From positions 2,944,501 through 3,008,500 of the forward strand of contig NZ_CP009286.1 of the NCBI RefSeq assembly GCF_000758685.1: a stretch of 64,000 nucleotides of DNA. Reading direction: 5' to 3'. Source of the DNA: Paenibacillus stellifer (GTDB taxonomy: Bacteria > Bacillota > Bacilli > Paenibacillales > Paenibacillaceae). Below the pieces are notes generated by a model that saw only the letters and a list, made by a program, of their open reading frames with translations, had not been told where the DNA came from and did no database searches. Position numbers and translations under genes: made by a program. This document shows positions 1 through 9,700 of this stretch, in pieces; the first letter of the stretch is position 1; every line of letters begins with the position of its first letter.

Positions 1-950
1 TGCCGGCTATTGAAGCTTTCTATGATAAGGAGAAGGCTAGCCGTGTGGCATACTGGCATGAGCGGAACCGCTGCAGCTATATGAACAAATGGGCGGAGAA
101 GCGGGATGTGAAGCTGACACATGCCGATAGCTCGATCCGGATCGTCCGGAAGAGCGTCCATCAGGAATATGCGAAGATCTCTTTGGTGCAATCTGAACAA
201 ATCGGGTATACCTATATGAAGAAATTTTTGCCCGAACAATTTTTCGGAGTCGGCACCCGGCACTTTATTACTCTTAAGAAGACGGATGGGGTATGGAAAA
301 TCTACCGGGAATGGTATCTGGACCCTCTCGACGAAAACCCCGACAAAATCGCGGATGGCACACTGCCTTCCATTAACAAGGAAGCTGATGAATCGGAGCA
401 TAACGGCAGCACTTATAAGCGCAAACGCGCCGTGCAATATGCCAATAAGTATGCAGGGGCAGCCTGGGGAGCTGGAAACCATCATCACTATAATAAAAAA
501 TATCTCGATTACACCGGCAAAGGCGGAGATTGTACGAATTTCGCTTCTCAGGTCGTCGGAGACGAGAAAGAGGGGGGCGGCTTATCACATAAAGGCGGCT
601 GGCTATATTTCAAAGGAACCGGTGGAACGCGGACATGGGTTCATACCGATTCATTCAGCCATTTTTTGACGTATTCAGGCTATGGAAGACTCATTAAGCA
701 GGGTAGGTACGAAGAGGTCGTTGCACCATCGTCCAAGCATCCGAACGGAGCGGTCAGTGAACTGAAGCCTGGGGATCTGATCGCATATATACCGAGAAAT
801 AATGACATCGATCACTTTGCGGTTATCGTAGGCTTCAACGATTACGGATATCCGATGGTCAATTGCCACACGGCTGACCGTTACCATGTCCCTTTTGATC
901 TCGGATGGGACCGCAACACCCAATATCGGCTGATTCATATCAGAGATTAG
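1..950 (+). CDS. Amidase_6-domain protein (5' end outside window)
   Basis: The reading frame is open from the first bases of the window, so the GTG at 45 is probably internal and the N-terminus is missing. The C-terminal half carries the putative amidase domain (Amidase_6 type): an RKRAVQYANKYA helix, then a GGDCTNFASQ motif with the likely nucleophilic Cys, and later IDHFAVIVGF with the likely catalytic His. This Cys/His layout resembles CHAP and NlpC/P60 peptidases. The upstream part is a soluble domain with no recognised motif. The family is common in spore-forming Firmicutes and often extracellular, but no signal peptide can be seen because the start is absent. The substrate is unknown; a cell-wall peptide is an inference. 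Confidence 0.8.
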   Translation, partial: PAIEAFYDKEKASRVAYWHERNRCSYMNKWAEKRDVKLTHADSSIRIVRKSVHQEYAKISLVQSEQIGYTYMKKFLPEQFFGVGTRHFITLKKTDGVWKIYREWYLDPLDENPDKIADGTLPSINKEADESEHNGSTYKRKRAVQYANKYAGAAWGAGNHHHYNKKYLDYTGKGGDCTNFASQVVGDEKEGGGLSHKGGWLYFKGTGGTRTWVHTDSFSHFLTYSGYGRLIKQGRYEEVVAPSSKHPNGAVSELKPGDLIAYIPRNNDIDHFAVIVGFNDYGYPMVNCHTADRYHVPFDLGWDRNTQYRLIHIRD

Positions 951-1038
951 CCCAGGCTAATGCTGACAAGCCCGGTATAACGGAAGAGGTAGTCTCATAC
1001 AATGGACATCATGAGAATTCTGTTATGCTGGAGGCAAT

Positions 1039-2520
1039 ATGACAATACCCCGGCTTGTGCAGCAATCCGTAATCCGGGTCTGCGCGATACTTCTGGTGAA
1101 AGGAATCGGTCTCGCCGGCCGAGTCACTCTTACCCGTATGGTCGGACCCGAGGGGATCGGCCTGTATCAGATTGCCTACTCGTTCTATGGATTCGCTCTG
1201 ATGCTCGCAGGAGGTCTTCCGACCACGTTAGCCTTAGCGACCGCGAAGAGGCCGTCGCATGGCTGGACTTTTTTCATAATCTTATCGCTTCTGGTCGGTC
1301 CTGTGATTGGATTGGCCAGTTTAACCATGTTTCTTTTAGCTCCCGTAATAGCCGACCTGCTAGGGAACCGCAATCTGGAATTCGCCATTAGAAGCCTCGC
1401 GCCGGCACTGGCGGCTGTCACACTGTTAAGCCTGCTGCGAGGGTATTTGCAGGGATTAAAACAAGTAACCGTCATAGCCGTGTCCGAGGTTGTGGAACAA
1501 TCGGTCAGGTATGCCGTCTTGCTCCTGCTGGTCTGGCAGCTGCTGGATACGGGGATTGAACGAGCTGTCGGCTGGGGTATGTATGGTACTGTCTCCGGCG
1601 CTATCGCAGCTTTCGCTATGCTGACCCTGTTTCATGCCTTTTCGCAAAAACGTCTTCCGGCAGCAACCCATGAACGTTCGCTTCCGGCTTCCTGGTTCAT
1701 CAAGACTTCGCTTCTGATCTCCGCGACTCGCTTGCTCATTCCCGCCTCTGAGTTTATCGATGCGCTGCTCATACCGAACCGGCTGCTGTCGGCCGGGTAC
1801 AGCATCTCAACAGCTACAGCGATGTACGGCGTCATATATGGGATGGGGGTGATCGTGGTCTATACTCCGACTCTGTTGACCGGAGCGTTAAGCCATACGG
1901 TGTCCGCACAGCTTGCAGCCGCCTGGCAGCAGGGCAACCTGGTCCGGTACCGACGCCTCTCCCGAACCATTCTTCGCGCCGCCTGGCTCTGGGGGCTCAT
2001 TTCGGGCATCTTTTTGTATGAGTGTGCGGACGAGCTTTCCTTCTATATTTTCAATACGGCAGAAGCCGGAATCATCATTCGGTATTTGGCTCTCATTCCA
2101 ATGATTGTCGGTTTCCGGGAAGTCTCCACCTGTATCCTGTGGGCAAGAGATAGCCAGAAGCAGCCGCTTGTCGGTCTGCTCACGGGGATAGGCTGCTCTG
2201 TTGTGCTGCAATATATTCTGGTCGCCATACCCGGCTGGGGTTATCCTGGAGCCTGCATCGGCATAATGACGCTTGAGTTGGTCGCGTTAATGTCGAACAT
2301 GAGCTGGCAGAACCGTATACACAGCACACGAAAAAGAAACCTGATGCTGGCCCTCGTGGATTTAGTGATCATCGATACATTTTACTGGGGGGTATCCATG
2401 ACCTTCCATCCATCACCGGAAACGGCGGGCCTGCTTCGGTTCCTCTTCATGAGCCTGTTCTATTTCACAGGATCGGGTTTGTACATGTACCTCCGGTGCA
2501 TCCGAAAGTCCTTGCTTTAG
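1039..2520 (+). CDS. SpoVB/MATE-like oligosaccharide flippase
   Basis: A 493-aa polytopic membrane protein. GGAGG lies five bases before the ATG. It opens with QQSVIRVCAILLVKGIGLAGR followed by RMVGPEGIGLYQIAYS, typical of the SpoVB / MurJ-like branch of the MOP superfamily, and is rich in hydrophobic segments to the end (about 12-14 helices). Members move lipid-linked sugars or peptidoglycan precursors across the membrane, and SpoVB acts in spore cortex formation. The length is a little below canonical SpoVB (about 518 aa). Which lipid-linked substrate it handles cannot be read from the sequence. It stands alone between the amidase gene and convergent hmp. Confidence 0.75.
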   Translation: MTIPRLVQQSVIRVCAILLVKGIGLAGRVTLTRMVGPEGIGLYQIAYSFYGFALMLAGGLPTTLALATAKRPSHGWTFFIILSLLVGPVIGLASLTMFLLAPVIADLLGNRNLEFAIRSLAPALAAVTLLSLLRGYLQGLKQVTVIAVSEVVEQSVRYAVLLLLVWQLLDTGIERAVGWGMYGTVSGAIAAFAMLTLFHAFSQKRLPAATHERSLPASWFIKTSLLISATRLLIPASEFIDALLIPNRLLSAGYSISTATAMYGVIYGMGVIVVYTPTLLTGALSHTVSAQLAAAWQQGNLVRYRRLSRTILRAAWLWGLISGIFLYECADELSFYIFNTAEAGIIIRYLALIPMIVGFREVSTCILWARDSQKQPLVGLLTGIGCSVVLQYILVAIPGWGYPGACIGIMTLELVALMSNMSWQNRIHSTRKRNLMLALVDLVIIDTFYWGVSMTFHPSPETAGLLRFLFMSLFYFTGSGLYMYLRCIRKSLL

Positions 2521-2544
2521 GGGGAAATCATATTACTCGCTCCC

Positions 2545-3717
2545 CTATATGCGCATGGCAGGTCCAAAAAATTCATAATGCAGCCGGCTGTCCGGCATGC
2601 CCAGTAATTTGAGCTCCGAAATGACGGACTCCATGAACGAGACCGGCCCGCAGACGTAAACATCGCCGGAAAGATCCGCATAGGTGCTCAAAACATCCCG
2701 GTTGATTCGTCCATCCGGTTCTTCCGAGTAGAACACCTTCCACTTCGAATTGCTCATCCGTCCGGCGTATTCTTCGATATCCTTCCGAAAAGCTCCGAGC
2801 GCTTCGTTGCGGGCAGCATGCAGGAAGACGACAGGGCGGTTCGGGGTTAACGAGGATATGGTTTCGAACATGCCGATCATCGGGGTAATGCCGACTCCGG
2901 CAGAGATAAAGGCGACCGGTCCGGTCTTGCCCGTATCGAGAACGAACTCGCCGGCAGGCGGGCTGACCTCAAGGATATCTCCTTCCTGAATGTCGTCATG
3001 CAGATAGATCGAGACACGCCCGTTCGGATCGTTGTCGGCTTCCCGTTTGACCGAGATCCGGAATTCATCCGGCTTCGGTGCCTGGGACAGGCTGTATTGG
3101 CGAATCATGCTGTAACGTTCACCCGGAATAGATACACGGACTGAAATATATTGGCCTGGCTTGTAAGACGGAACGCCGCCTTCGTCAGCAGGCTTGAGAT
3201 GGAAGGAGACAATATTCCCGCTCTCCTGCACTCTGCGGCTAACAACAAAACGCTTGAAGAAGTTCCAGCCATGCTCCCGTTCTCTGGATTCCTTATACAT
3301 ACCTGCTTCAACACCGATGAAGGCATCGGCAATGACGCCATAGGCTTCTTGCCAGGCTCCCAGAATTTCATCCGTAGCCGCCTCTCCAAGCACCTCCTTG
3401 ATCGCCTTCAGCAAAAATTCGCCTACGATCGGATAGTGCTCGGGCTTGACGCCAAGACTTACGTGCTTATGCCCGATCTGGATGACGGCCGGGATAATCG
3501 CTTCCAGATTATCAATATGAACCGCTGCCGCGTATACGGTATTGGCGAGTGCGGTCTGCTGACGGCCTTTGGCCTGATTGGCATGGTTAAAAATATGAAG
3601 CAGCTCGGGATGCGCTTCGAATAATCTGCTATAGAATACCGTTGTAATGGCGGTACCGTGTTCGGCAAGCACCGGGGCCGTGGACTTCACAATATCTTTC
3701 GTATGTTGAGATAGCAT
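2545..3717 (-). CDS. hmp: flavohemoglobin (nitric oxide dioxygenase)
   Basis: A 390-aa protein with the three-domain Hmp layout. A globin domain covers about residues 1-140 (TAPVLAEHGTAITTVFYSRLF, then IQIGHKHVSLGVKPEHYPIVG containing the proximal His region). An FAD domain follows at about 150-255 (RQYSLSQAPKPDEFRISVKR). An NAD domain is at 265-390 (GPVAFISAGVGITPMIGM, YVCGPVSFM). Hmp oxidises NO to nitrate with O2 and NAD(P)H. The length matches bacterial Hmp (about 395-400 aa). AAGGAGG lies just before the ATG. Two FNR-type palindromes upstream suggest control by oxygen or NO. It is divergent from zwf. Confidence 0.95.
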   Translation of the reverse strand: MLSQHTKDIVKSTAPVLAEHGTAITTVFYSRLFEAHPELLHIFNHANQAKGRQQTALANTVYAAAVHIDNLEAIIPAVIQIGHKHVSLGVKPEHYPIVGEFLLKAIKEVLGEAATDEILGAWQEAYGVIADAFIGVEAGMYKESREREHGWNFFKRFVVSRRVQESGNIVSFHLKPADEGGVPSYKPGQYISVRVSIPGERYSMIRQYSLSQAPKPDEFRISVKREADNDPNGRVSIYLHDDIQEGDILEVSPPAGEFVLDTGKTGPVAFISAGVGITPMIGMFETISSLTPNRPVVFLHAARNEALGAFRKDIEEYAGRMSNSKWKVFYSEEPDGRINRDVLSTYADLSGDVYVCGPVSFMESVISELKLLGMPDSRLHYEFFGPAMRI

Positions 3718-3758
3718 TTAAGTTCCTCCTTGATATTTGGTCCATCAGTGACGGGTCT

Positions 3759-3764
3759 AGGATA
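3759..3764 (-). promoter_or_regulatory. putative -10 element of hmp
   Basis: On the minus strand this reads TATCCT, about 42 nt upstream of the hmp start codon. If used, transcription would begin near 3752. The proximal FNR-type palindrome would then be centred at about -42, the standard class II activator position. No good -35 hexamer is present, as expected of an activator-dependent promoter. Confidence 0.45.
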
Positions 3765-3786
3765 ACTCTGTGCGAGAACAAGGACG

Positions 3787-3802
3787 TGTGATCACGATCA
3801 CA
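3787..3802. promoter_or_regulatory. FNR/CRP-type palindrome, hmp-proximal
   Basis: The sequence is TGTGA-N6-TCACA, a perfect match to the Bacillus Fnr consensus. The arms extend to GTGTGATC / GATCACAC. It lies about 70 nt upstream of the hmp start codon and is centred near -42 of the proposed hmp promoter. Confidence 0.7.
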
Positions 3803-3816
3803 CTAATTTCGAAAAC

Positions 3817-3832
3817 TGTGATATATGTCACA
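3817..3832. promoter_or_regulatory. FNR/CRP-type palindrome, distal
   Basis: A second perfect TGTGA-N6-TCACA site lies exactly 30 bp from the first, so the two are on nearly the same helix face about three turns apart. It could assist the hmp site or act on divergent zwf, whose start lies about 180 bp away. Confidence 0.7.
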
Positions 3833-4009
3833 TTTTTTACATAAGGAAAATTTAGGGTTCAAGATTTGAGATAAGTGAAAAGAAGTACTTTTTGAAAATG
3901 TCATAATGATATTGACGAAGGGAAACTATAAGCGTATGATGAGGGAGTCTCGAATTGCACTGAATTTAAGTAACCACATAAATAAATGAAACTAACGGGA
4001 GGAATGGAA

Positions 4010-5551
4010 GTGGAGTCATCAACTTTTGTGTTATTCGGCGCTACCGGTGACCTGGCCAAGCGGAAGATTTACCCCGCTCTATACAATTTGTTCGTTGACG
4101 GGAAATTGCCTGAAGCCTTTGCTGTGTTCGGCTTGGGCAGACGCGAATGGAATGATGAGTCATTCCGTGTGCAGGTGGAACACTCGCTTCGTACGTTCTC
4201 CCGCCGTCCAATTTCGGATGAGAAGCAGCTTGAAGCTTTCCTCCGTGTATTCCGGTACAGTGTTCTCGATGTCGGACGGCTGGAGGACTTTACCCGGCTT
4301 CTGGACAGAGTCCAGTCGGTCGAAAGCGAGCAAGGGATTGCCGGGAACCGGATGTTTTATTTATCGGTAGGTCCCGAATTCTTCGGACCGATTGCCGCCA
4401 ATATTGAAGCAAGCGGCCTGGGCGCTGTAAAAGGCTGGAAGCGGCTCATTATCGAGAAGCCGTTCGGACGCGATCTGGAGTCGGCAAGAGAACTGAATGC
4501 TGCGTTAAATTCCGCTTTTTCCGAGGATGAAATATTCCGGATCGATCATTATCTTGGCAAACGGATGGTTCAGAACCTGGAAGTGCTGGAGTACTCCAAC
4601 CCTGTGCTGAAGGCGCTCTGGAGTAACCGCTATATCGCCAATGTGCAGATAACCGCCAGCGAGACCGTAGGCGTTGAAGAGAGAGCGGGCTATTATGACA
4701 AATCGGGCGCGCTGCGCGATATGTTCCAGAACCATATGCTGCAGCTTCTCATGATGACCGCCATGCAGCTTCCGAAAGGCAGCTCGCCTGTCCAGGTCAG
4801 AGACAAGAAGAGACATGTGATGAAATCGCTCCGTCCGCTGACAAAAGAGGAAACTGTCAACGAGATCGTTCTCGGGCAGTACACGGAAAGCATGGTGAAC
4901 GGAAAAATATCCGCAGGCTATAAGAACGAGCCCGGAATCCCGGTAGACTCCCGGACGGAGACGTTCATTGCGGCGCGCCTCTGGATCGAAGATCCGGTAT
5001 GGAGCGAGGTTCCTTTCTATATCCGTACCGGCAAGAAGTTGAAGGAGAAATCGACCCGGATTGTCATTGAATTCAGAGAGCCGCTGCGCAATCCGGCCGA
5101 GAAGAAGGAGACTTCGCCGAATCTGCTCATTGTGGAGATTAGTCCGAATGAGGGAATCACCCTCCAGGTCAACAGCCGCAACCCGCTGAAGAAGGGAGAG
5201 CTAGAGCCGATCCGGATCACCTACAAGGCGCCGGGCGGAGATGTTCCTGAAGCGTACGAGAATTTGCTGCATGATGCCTTCCGGGGCGACGCCACCTTCT
5301 TTGCCCATTGGGATGAGGTAGAACTCTCGTGGCAGTGGGTGAAGCCGATCCAGGAGGCGATGGAGGAAGGATTGATTCCGCTTCGTGCCTATACAGCTGG
5401 TTCGAACGGTCCTGAAGAGGCCCGCGCACTGCTCGGCAATGATACGTGGTGGCTGGATGGAGATATCCTGGAGACAGAGCCGGGTAGTGTTTCTGAACAG
5501 GATAATACAGAACAGGATGACACGGTGCAGAAGCTGAAAGAAGGAGCTTAA
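4010..5551 (+). CDS. zwf: glucose-6-phosphate 1-dehydrogenase
   Basis: Catalyses the first, NADP-dependent step of the oxidative pentose phosphate pathway. VLFGATGDLAKRKIYPALYN is the N-terminal Rossmann motif, and FRIDHYLGKRMVQNL holds the substrate-binding and catalytic His/Lys motif. An upstream ATG at 3986 has no ribosome-binding site. GGGAGGA at 3997-4003 lies six bases before the GTG at 4010, so I choose VESSTFVLF as the N-terminus (about 513 aa). Relative to the usual length of about 490 aa there is an acidic C-terminal tail of about 25 residues (SVSEQDNTEQDD). gnd follows 46 bp downstream, probably in the same operon. Confidence 0.93.
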   Translation: MESSTFVLFGATGDLAKRKIYPALYNLFVDGKLPEAFAVFGLGRREWNDESFRVQVEHSLRTFSRRPISDEKQLEAFLRVFRYSVLDVGRLEDFTRLLDRVQSVESEQGIAGNRMFYLSVGPEFFGPIAANIEASGLGAVKGWKRLIIEKPFGRDLESARELNAALNSAFSEDEIFRIDHYLGKRMVQNLEVLEYSNPVLKALWSNRYIANVQITASETVGVEERAGYYDKSGALRDMFQNHMLQLLMMTAMQLPKGSSPVQVRDKKRHVMKSLRPLTKEETVNEIVLGQYTESMVNGKISAGYKNEPGIPVDSRTETFIAARLWIEDPVWSEVPFYIRTGKKLKEKSTRIVIEFREPLRNPAEKKETSPNLLIVEISPNEGITLQVNSRNPLKKGELEPIRITYKAPGGDVPEAYENLLHDAFRGDATFFAHWDEVELSWQWVKPIQEAMEEGLIPLRAYTAGSNGPEEARALLGNDTWWLDGDILETEPGSVSEQDNTEQDDTVQKLKEGA

Positions 5552-5597
5552 ACGCTATATTAATCGCGATAGAAGTTTCATTTATGGAGGGATTGAT

Positions 5598-6491
5598 ATG
5601 AAAGTCGGTTTGATCGGTTTGGGTAAAATGGGACTGAATCTTGGCAAAAATATGTTGGAGCACGGCCATGAACTGGTCGCTTATGACCTGAACTCCGCAG
5701 CGGTGGAGGAGATCCGGCAAGCCGGAGCAGTCGGAAGCACCAGTCTGGCTGAGCTTGTCTTGCGGCTGCCGGCTCCCCGTGTGCTGTGGATTATGGTTCC
5801 GCATCAGGTAGTGGATGCGGTGCTGGATGAGCTGCAGCCTCTGCTGACAGCTGGCGATATTGTGATCGAGGCCGGCAACTCCCATTACAAGCAGTCCATC
5901 GCCCGCTACGAGCGGCTGAAGGAATCCGGCATCCGGTTCATGGATGCCGGAACATCCGGCGGGATGGAAGGCGCCAGATATGGAGCCTGCTACATGGTCG
6001 GCGGTGATGATGACGCATGGGAGACGGTTATGCCGATCTTCCGCGATACGGCAACGCCGAACGGCTATCTGCATGCCGGTAAAGCCGGGAGCGGACATTT
6101 TCTGAAGATGGTCCATAACGGTATCGAATACGGCATGATGGCCGCGATCGGTGAAGGCTTCGAGGTGCTGGAGAAGAGCGGCTTCGATTTCGACTTCGAG
6201 CAGGTGGCCCGCGTCTGGAACAACGGCTCCGTTATCCGCTCCTGGCTGATGGAGCTGATGGAGCGCGCGTTCTCCAAAGATGCCAAGCTGGATGAGATTA
6301 AAGGGATCATGCATTCCTCCGGCGAAGGCAAATGGACGCTGGAGACAGCGTTTGATCTGCAGACGGCCACGCCGGTTATCGCGATGTCGCTCTTGATGCG
6401 CTACCGCTCGCTTGAGAGCGATACGTTCACAGGCAAGGTCGTCGCCGCGCTCCGCAACGAGTTCGGCGGACATGCTGTGGAGGCAAAGTAA
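5598..6491 (+). CDS. gnd: 6-phosphogluconate dehydrogenase, decarboxylating (short YqeC type)
   Basis: Oxidises 6-phosphogluconate to ribulose-5-phosphate plus CO2. MKVGLIGLGKMGLNLGKNML is the Rossmann motif, DAGTSGGMEGARYGACYMVGG the substrate-binding signature, and KMVHNGIEYGMMAAIGEG holds the catalytic Lys region. At 297 aa it is the short GndA/YqeC class rather than the 470-aa GntZ class; members of the short class are often NAD-dependent. TGGAGGG precedes the ATG. It directly follows zwf, giving an oxidative pentose phosphate pair. Confidence 0.92.
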   Translation: MKVGLIGLGKMGLNLGKNMLEHGHELVAYDLNSAAVEEIRQAGAVGSTSLAELVLRLPAPRVLWIMVPHQVVDAVLDELQPLLTAGDIVIEAGNSHYKQSIARYERLKESGIRFMDAGTSGGMEGARYGACYMVGGDDDAWETVMPIFRDTATPNGYLHAGKAGSGHFLKMVHNGIEYGMMAAIGEGFEVLEKSGFDFDFEQVARVWNNGSVIRSWLMELMERAFSKDAKLDEIKGIMHSSGEGKWTLETAFDLQTATPVIAMSLLMRYRSLESDTFTGKVVAALRNEFGGHAVEAK

Positions 6492-6542
6492 CGGTCAGCA
6501 TTGGCTGTTTTGAATTGAAAATAAGTCATGAAAGCTTATTGG

Positions 6543-6574
6543 CGGCCCGGAATTATCCGGGCTGTCTTTCTTTT
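6543..6574 (+). terminator. Rho-independent terminator after gnd
   Basis: GCCCGGA and TCCGGGC pair around a four-base loop (6545-6562), followed by TGTCTTTCTTTT. It ends the zwf-gnd unit. Confidence 0.7.
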
Positions 6575-6716
6575 AGGTACAGAGACTGGCAGCATGTAAG
6601 CAGGGAAGTATGGGGCGGGCATTTCCAGGGCGTGGACATGAAGCATTATGGTACACTAGTGGAACCAGCATCACTCCACGGGCAGCGCGCCCGCCGAAAG
6701 ACAGAGGAGAATGGAA

Positions 6717-9700
6717 ATGACTGAAACAACCCACAGCTCTCGGATTACCGAGCCGCTCATTAAGTCGTTATGCGGCATAAGCTCCTATCGAAAAGGCGAA
6801 TCCATGCGGCGTGCCGGGAAGGTGACCCTGTCCTTGTTGGAAGCAGGAGTCGACGGACTTCGCTATGAGGCCGCCATCAAAGACAATGGCGTCTGCCGGG
6901 CCGCCGTTCATATCGAGCCGGGCGGTCAGGTGACTGCCGAATGCGCCTGCTCCATCGGCTTCGCATTTGATCAATACTGCAAGCATGTGGCTGCGGCGCT
7001 GCTGCAGATCATGGTGCTTCAGCGTTTTGAAGAGGAAGAGACGGAGGAGCGTCTGCCGCAGGAGTCACCGAATAACGGAAGCATGCCGTCTGAAGGAAAT
7101 CCGCAGCTTGTGAACCGGGTTCTGGAGCTGTTCGGCAGACAAGCATCGTCCCGCACAGGCCCCAGAGCCTTGTTCGAATCCAGGGAACTCCTGACGGCTG
7201 AAGTTACGATTACTCCTTTTCCGCTTGGCGTAAGGAGGAATTTGCTCGGCGCCGAACTGAGAATCGGCCCGGACAGACGATATGCCGTGAATGATATCCG
7301 GGAGTTTCTGACCCGGTATGAACAGGGACAGGCGTATGCCTGTTCCAGACATTTTGCGTATGAACCGGATTTGCACTGCTTCTCTCCCGAAGTCGATGCT
7401 TTCCTGCGACGGCTTATTGAGGTAAGACGAAGCGAGAAACTGCAGCGCGAAGCGGCGGGCGCTTTCTACACGGGGGAAATCAACGAACCGCGAAGACTGA
7501 CGATCCCTCCATACGCCTGGCCGGCTGTCAGCACAGCGCTCGGGCAGCTTCCGTTCGTTCAGGTGCAGCATGATGAGTTAAGCTTCGATGGATTTGATTG
7601 CTCCGAAGATGTGCTGCCGCTCCGGTTCCAGTTTGATCAGGAGGAGAATGAAGGCATTTCGCTTGCCGTGCATGGGCTTCAGACGTTAAGAATGCTGGAG
7701 GAATACGGCATGGCACTAGTGGAGGGCCGTTTCTACAGGTTAAAACCGGAGGATTGCGCAAGACTTGCAGGGCTGCAGCGTATTTTCACCGGAGATGCGT
7801 ATGGAACTGGAAATCTCAACATAGCCCCGCGCGAGGCCGAGCCCTTTATGGAACGGGTCGTACCCGGCCTGATGAAGCTCGGAGAGGTCCGGATTGCCAA
7901 GAGTGTCTCCGACCGGATGGTTCAATCCCCGCTTAACGCGAGAATTTATCTGGACCGGGTTAGCGAAAGGCTGCTTGCCGGTCTGGAGTTTCAATACGGC
8001 GATATTGTAATCAATCCATTGGAGCAGGAAGGTTCGCGCGGCGCAGACACGCGCATTCTGATCCGGGAAGGGGAGAAGGAGGCGCGCATCCTGGAGCTGA
8101 TGGAGACTGCCGGATTTGCCCGGACCGAGAGCGGATTTTTCATGCAGGATGAGGAACTGGAGTATGATTTTCTGAAATCAGTTATGCCCCGGCTGGAACA
8201 GCTGGCGAAGATATACGCCACTTCGGCTGTCAAAACCCGCCTGTTCTCCGGCTACTCCCCACCCAAACTTTCGGCTAATCTGGACGGACGCACGAACTGG
8301 CTTGAATTCCGGTTTCAGATGGATGGGATTCCGGAATCGGAAATCCGCGGCATCATCGAATCGCTCAGCGAGAAGCGCAGATACCATAAATTGTCGAACG
8401 GGGCCTTGCTCCCGATGGAGGATGAGGAGTATCAGGAGATTATCCGGTTTCTGAACGAGGTTGCCCTGCCGAAGGGTGAAATCATCGGTTCGCGGTTTCG
8501 CCTGCCTGTGGCTCGTGCCCTGCATCTGATCGAAGATAGCGGCCGGGAGCGGGGAGGCTCCATCAGCCTCGGCAAGCCGCTGCGCCTGCTGCTGGAACGG
8601 CTCCGCAATCCCGACCTTCTCGATCATCCGGTTCCGGAGACTCTTGCCCCGGTTCTGCGCGATTACCAGCATTTCGGCTTCCAATGGCTGAAGACTTTGG
8701 CGCAGTACGGCTTCGGCGGCATTCTTGCCGACGACATGGGACTTGGCAAGACAGTTCAGAGCATTGCCTTTCTGGTCTCCGTGCTGCCCGAAATCCGGGC
8801 GAGAAAGCAGCCGGCGCTCATCGTATCGCCGGCATCGCTTATGTACAACTGGCTCAGCGAGCTGCGCCGGTTCGCGCCGGACATCCGTACGGCGGTTGCG
8901 GACGGCACGCCGGCCGAGCGGAGCGCCGTACTCAAGGAGGCCGGCAGCGTTGACGCCATCATCGTCTCCTATCCGCTGCTGAGACGGGATATCGCCCGCT
9001 ATTCGAAGCTGACTTTTCATACGCTGATCCTGGACGAGGCCCAGGCGTTCAAGAACTACACGACTCAGACAGCGAAGGCGGTAAAGTCGCTTCGGGCCGA
9101 ATGCCGGTTCGCGCTGACCGGAACACCGGTCGAGAATTCGCTGGAAGAGCTGTGGTCGATCTATGATGCCGTATTTCCCGGCCTGTTCCCCGACCGCCGT
9201 GCATTCGGGGAGTTCAAGCGAGATGAAGTATCCAGGCGGGCCCGTCCGTTCTTGCTGCGCCGGATGAAGCGTGACGTGCTCCAGGAACTGCCGGAGAAGA
9301 TCGATTCGGTGCAGGTGTCCGAGCTGCTGCCGGAGCAGAAGAAGCTGTACACAGCCTATCTGGCCAAGCTCCGGCAGGAGACGTTGAAGCATCTGGACAG
9401 CAATGATTACCATCAGAGCCGTATCAAGATTCTGGCCGGTCTGACCCGGCTTCGGCAGATCTGCTGTCATCCGGGCTTATTCATCGAGGACTACAGCGGA
9501 CACTCTGCCAAGCTCGAGCAGCTCCTGCAGATTGTAGAGGATTGCCGAAACGCGGGCAGACGTCCGCTGATCTTCTCCCAGTTCACGGAGATGCTGGGCC
9601 TGATCAGCCGTGAGCTGGTAACCCGGGGTATTCCGTTCTTCTACCTGGACGGCAATACCCCGGCTCGGGAGCGGACGGAGTTGTGCAGCCGATTCAACGA

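Noticed and set aside
5217..6473. 418-aa open frame on the minus strand across gnd and the end of zwf
   Set aside because: It lies antisense to two clearly conserved enzymes, has no ribosome-binding site and low-complexity His/Gln-rich content typical of a codon-bias shadow.
6515..6724. 69-aa ORF between gnd and the SNF2 gene
   Set aside because: It runs through the terminator at 6543-6574, has no ribosome-binding site and overlaps the helicase start.
8178..9470. 430-aa open frame antisense to the SNF2 helicase
   Set aside because: Shadow of a conserved helicase core in a GC-rich stretch; no recognisable domain and no start signal.
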